Shown piece by piece: positions 5,477 through 7,148 of a stretch of 7,148 nucleotides of DNA. The first letter of the stretch is position 1. Each line of letters starts with the position of its first letter. The stretch lies in assembly GCA_021768985.1 (NCBI GenBank), contig JAETTR010000054.1, forward strand, positions 1 through 7,148, given 5' to 3'. Made by a program: the position numbers and the translations under genes. The DNA is from Bacillota bacterium. Its GTDB lineage: Bacteria > Bacillota > Clostridia > Christensenellales > Borkfalkiaceae. The notes below the pieces were generated by a model. It saw only the letters and a list, made by a program, of their open reading frames with translations, was not told where the DNA came from and did not search any database.

Positions 5477-7148
5477 TTACTCAACTTCCTCCGCAACGGA
5501 CTTCTTTTCCGTTGCGAATTTATCTTCGATTGCCACGTTCTCGGCGGACTGCGTTTGCTCAGTGCTTTGCGTTGATTCTGCGGCGGCAGGATCTTTCAAG
5601 AGCACCATATCGTCGATATAGAACGTGCCGACATCGTTTACGCTGATATCAGGCGCACCGCTGGGATTAAAGTTAAAATATATCTTTCCGATATGCGCAA
5701 GTATTTCGGCGTATGTTCCATTGCAAACGGAGGTTTGTGTTAAATCGATCACAACTCTGAGCCACGTGCCCGTTTCATAGGTTTGCTGTCCGAGCCAACA
5801 GGTAAAGACGTTACCGTAAGCTTCTTTCCACATTTCGATAACGTAAGGATTCCCGAAAGTCACGCTCTCTGCATCTTTCTCGAAGTAAATATAGAAGGAC
5901 AGATAACGATATCCTGTGAGATCCACATAATTTTCCGACCCGTTACCCGCTTCCCAATAACCGCCGCCACTCGTAAGAAGTGAATTAGGCTGTAAAATAT
6001 AACCGTTTCCGTCTGGCGCACCCGTTCTGATCGATTTTTCACCGCTGTGCGATTTTTCGTCGCTCACCACAAAGTTTCCGACGCCGTCGCCCGCCGCCTT
6101 CTTTTCGAAATCGTCGAGGACAAAGCGCTGCGCCGTTTTAACCTGCAAGGTCGCATCGCCTGCCGCCGATGGAGCGTGCCCGTCTTTTGCGGGACGCCTT
6201 GCCTGCACGGTGTAGGTTGTATCGGGCTGCAATCCTGTAAAGGTTGCGCCCGCCTGCCAGGGAGCGACTTCTTCGCCCGCCGCGTTTACCACACGGTATT
6301 CGGTATCGTCCTGCGCGGTGAGCGTAAAGCTATCGTCCAACACGAGCTTCGTCGCATCGAGTACGGGTGCCTGCGTGGGAACGTCGGTACGGGGCGCGGA
6401 TACGATCATAAATTCCGCCTCGGCACTGCCCGCAAGATAATTTTCGCTCTCCGCTACCGACACCTTTACTTTATAAGTACCTACCGACGTGGGCACGGCG
6501 GCGCTTTCTTCGTATACGGTATCGCCCGTGCCAACGTAGGTCACGGCGGGCGTGCCGCCCTTGTTGCCCGTGATAACGGGCGACGACGGATCTTCGCCGA
6601 AATTAAAGTTTGCCATCGTTACGGTAAATGCGTTTTCCGCCTTGGCGATAACGAGAGTAACCTCTTTGTCGGGCACGTTATAGAACGTATTGCCCGTAAG
6701 CGAAACCGTTACCTTATATTTCCCTACGTTCGTGGGCGCCGTTTTGCTCTCCGCATATTCGGTACCTTCGATTCCCGTGTAGGTAATATTCAGGGTACCA
6801 CCCCCCCCCAGCGGTTTTGTAGCCGTAATCGCAACGGGCGAACCGCTGTACACGGCGTTCAGTACGCCGCTCTCTTCACCTTTTACCGTGAGGGAGCCTT
6901 CTTCCTTTTCTAAATCGGCAAGCACTTCGATATCGTCGAGATAGAACGTGCCGATATCGGCAGCCTCAATCGGATTGAAGTTGATGTAAATTTTCGTAAC
7001 CTGTTCCAGGATTGCGTCGAAATCACCGTTCAAAACGCCGACCTGCGTTAAATCGACCACGACCCTGTGCCATTCACCCGTCGTATACGTCTTTTGCCCG
7101 AGCCAGCAATTGAACACGTCGTTTCCGTTCCAAATTTCGATCGTTCCC
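5477..7148 (-). CDS. Large modular surface or secreted protein, 5' end beyond the window
   Basis: The frame is open to the right edge. The GTG at 7117 is an internal valine, because the ten codons before it continue a module that recurs later. Numbering from that codon, the order is: partial jelly-roll-like module A (up to residue 67); two MBG/bacterial Ig-like repeats (about 77-158 and 159-239) sharing Y-x-G-...-T-x-Y-x-E-S-...-P-T-x-V-G-x-Y-K-V; an FN3-like domain (about 245-330, GLQPDTTYTVQAR); complete module B (about 331-507, from FVLDDFEKK to GTFYIDDMVLL), related to A; and a Ser/Thr/Gln/Glu-rich then charged tail (510-546). Such mosaics are typical of extracellular adhesins or carbohydrate-binding proteins of Clostridia. 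The modules resemble carbohydrate-binding jelly rolls ending in an F-Y-x-D-D strand. No LPxTG motif or C-terminal membrane helix is present, and any signal peptide or catalytic domain would lie off the right edge. Binding function is inferred. Confidence 0.8.
   Translation of the reverse strand, partial: GTIEIWNGNDVFNCWLGQKTYTTGEWHRVVVDLTQVGVLNGDFDAILEQVTKIYINFNPIEAADIGTFYLDDIEVLADLEKEEGSLTVKGEESGVLNAVYSGSPVAITATKPLGGGGTLNITYTGIEGTEYAESKTAPTNVGKYKVTVSLTGNTFYNVPDKEVTLVIAKAENAFTVTMANFNFGEDPSSPVITGNKGGTPAVTYVGTGDTVYEESAAVPTSVGTYKVKVSVAESENYLAGSAEAEFMIVSAPRTDVPTQAPVLDATKLVLDDSFTLTAQDDTEYRVVNAAGEEVAPWQAGATFTGLQPDTTYTVQARRPAKDGHAPSAAGDATLQVKTAQRFVLDDFEKKAAGDGVGNFVVSDEKSHSGEKSIRTGAPDGNGYILQPNSLLTSGGGYWEAGNGSENYVDLTGYRYLSFYIYFEKDAESVTFGNPYVIEMWKEAYGNVFTCWLGQQTYETGTWLRVVIDLTQTSVCNGTYAEILAHIGKIYFNFNPSGAPDISVNDVGTFYIDDMVLLKDPAAAESTQSTEQTQSAENVAIEDKFATEKKSVAEEVE
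5597..5839 (-). repeat. Second copy of the duplicated jelly-roll C-terminal half (module B)
   Basis: Encodes residues 427-507, including VFTCWLGQQTYETGTWLRVV, VIDLTQ, ILAHIGKIYFNFNP and GTFYIDD. It aligns with 6917-7148 at both protein and DNA level, apart from an extra segment of about five residues (GAPDISVND against EAAD) before GTFY. Confidence 0.75.
6401..6889 (-). repeat. Tandem pair of MBG/Ig-like domain repeats
   Basis: Two consecutive units of about 81-82 residues lie at about 6644-6889 and 6401-6643. Shared landmarks are TYTG/TYVG, TEYAES/TVYEES, APTNVGKYKVTVS/VPTSVGTYKVKVS and a closing VTLVIAK/AEFMIVS strand. They probably form a stalk that projects the flanking modules. Confidence 0.65.
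6801..6809 (-). repeat. G9 homopolymer tract on the coding strand of the surface-protein gene
   Basis: Nine consecutive C on the plus strand (G on the coding strand) encode the glycine run in KPLGGGGTLN within the first MBG-like repeat. The second MBG repeat has NKGGTP at the corresponding place and no such tract. A one-base slip would shift the frame of everything downstream, including module B and the C-terminal tail. Confidence 0.85.
6917..7148 (-). repeat. First copy of the duplicated jelly-roll module (module A, partial)
   Basis: Encodes IEIWNGNDVFNCWLGQKTY, VVVDLTQ, ILEQVTKIYINFNP and GTFYLDD, aligned with module B at 5597-5839. The N-terminal half of this module lies beyond the right edge. 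Confidence 0.75.

Noticed and set aside
6047..6913. A 288-codon open frame on the plus strand, antisense to the surface-protein gene
   Set aside because: It is rich in Arg, Gly and Phe with no domain or start context, while the opposite strand encodes clear repeated domains. It is a by-product of codon bias.

Overview
The window looks like chromosomal DNA from a low-to-mid GC Gram-positive anaerobe of the Clostridia, probably a gut lineage near Christensenellales or Oscillospirales. This is inference from gene content: a Clostridia-type small membrane protein, a Sir2 deacetylase with a C-x2-C/C-x-C zinc site, a GH36 enzyme without a signal peptide, MBG-like surface repeats, and a GC-rich intergenic palindrome of a kind common in those genomes. 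No 16S gene or other firm taxonomic marker is present.

Layout, left to right. Positions 1-528 carry a Sir2 deacetylase on the minus strand whose last third is missing and replaced by an unrelated tail. Positions 529-627 are a divergent control region with a near-consensus promoter on each strand and an 11-bp-arm inverted repeat between them. A small multi-pass membrane protein of unknown function follows on the plus strand (to 1059). It ends in a palindromic repeat that also looks like its terminator (about 1088-1140).

From 1160 to the right edge everything is on the minus strand and reads as a carbohydrate locus. In transcription order it holds: a large surface protein that runs off the right edge (two related jelly-roll-like modules, two MBG-like repeats, one FN3-like domain); a ten-helix DMT/EamA permease; a beta-propeller protein with a sialidase-type Asp-box; and a GH36 alpha-galactosidase-like enzyme. 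The permease and propeller genes are 46 bases apart and probably cotranscribed. A strong hairpin separates the propeller from GH36, and a GC-rich hairpin separates the surface protein from the permease.

A plausible joint role (inference) is binding of a glycan or glycoconjugate outside the cell, membrane transport of a small product by the DMT permease, and cytoplasmic cleavage by the propeller protein and GH36. No ABC or PTS sugar transporter and no regulator gene is visible. The points most worth a second look are the unassigned propeller, the altered substrate-site motif in GH36, the G9 tract inside the surface-protein gene, the divergent palindromic control region, and the broken Sir2 gene.
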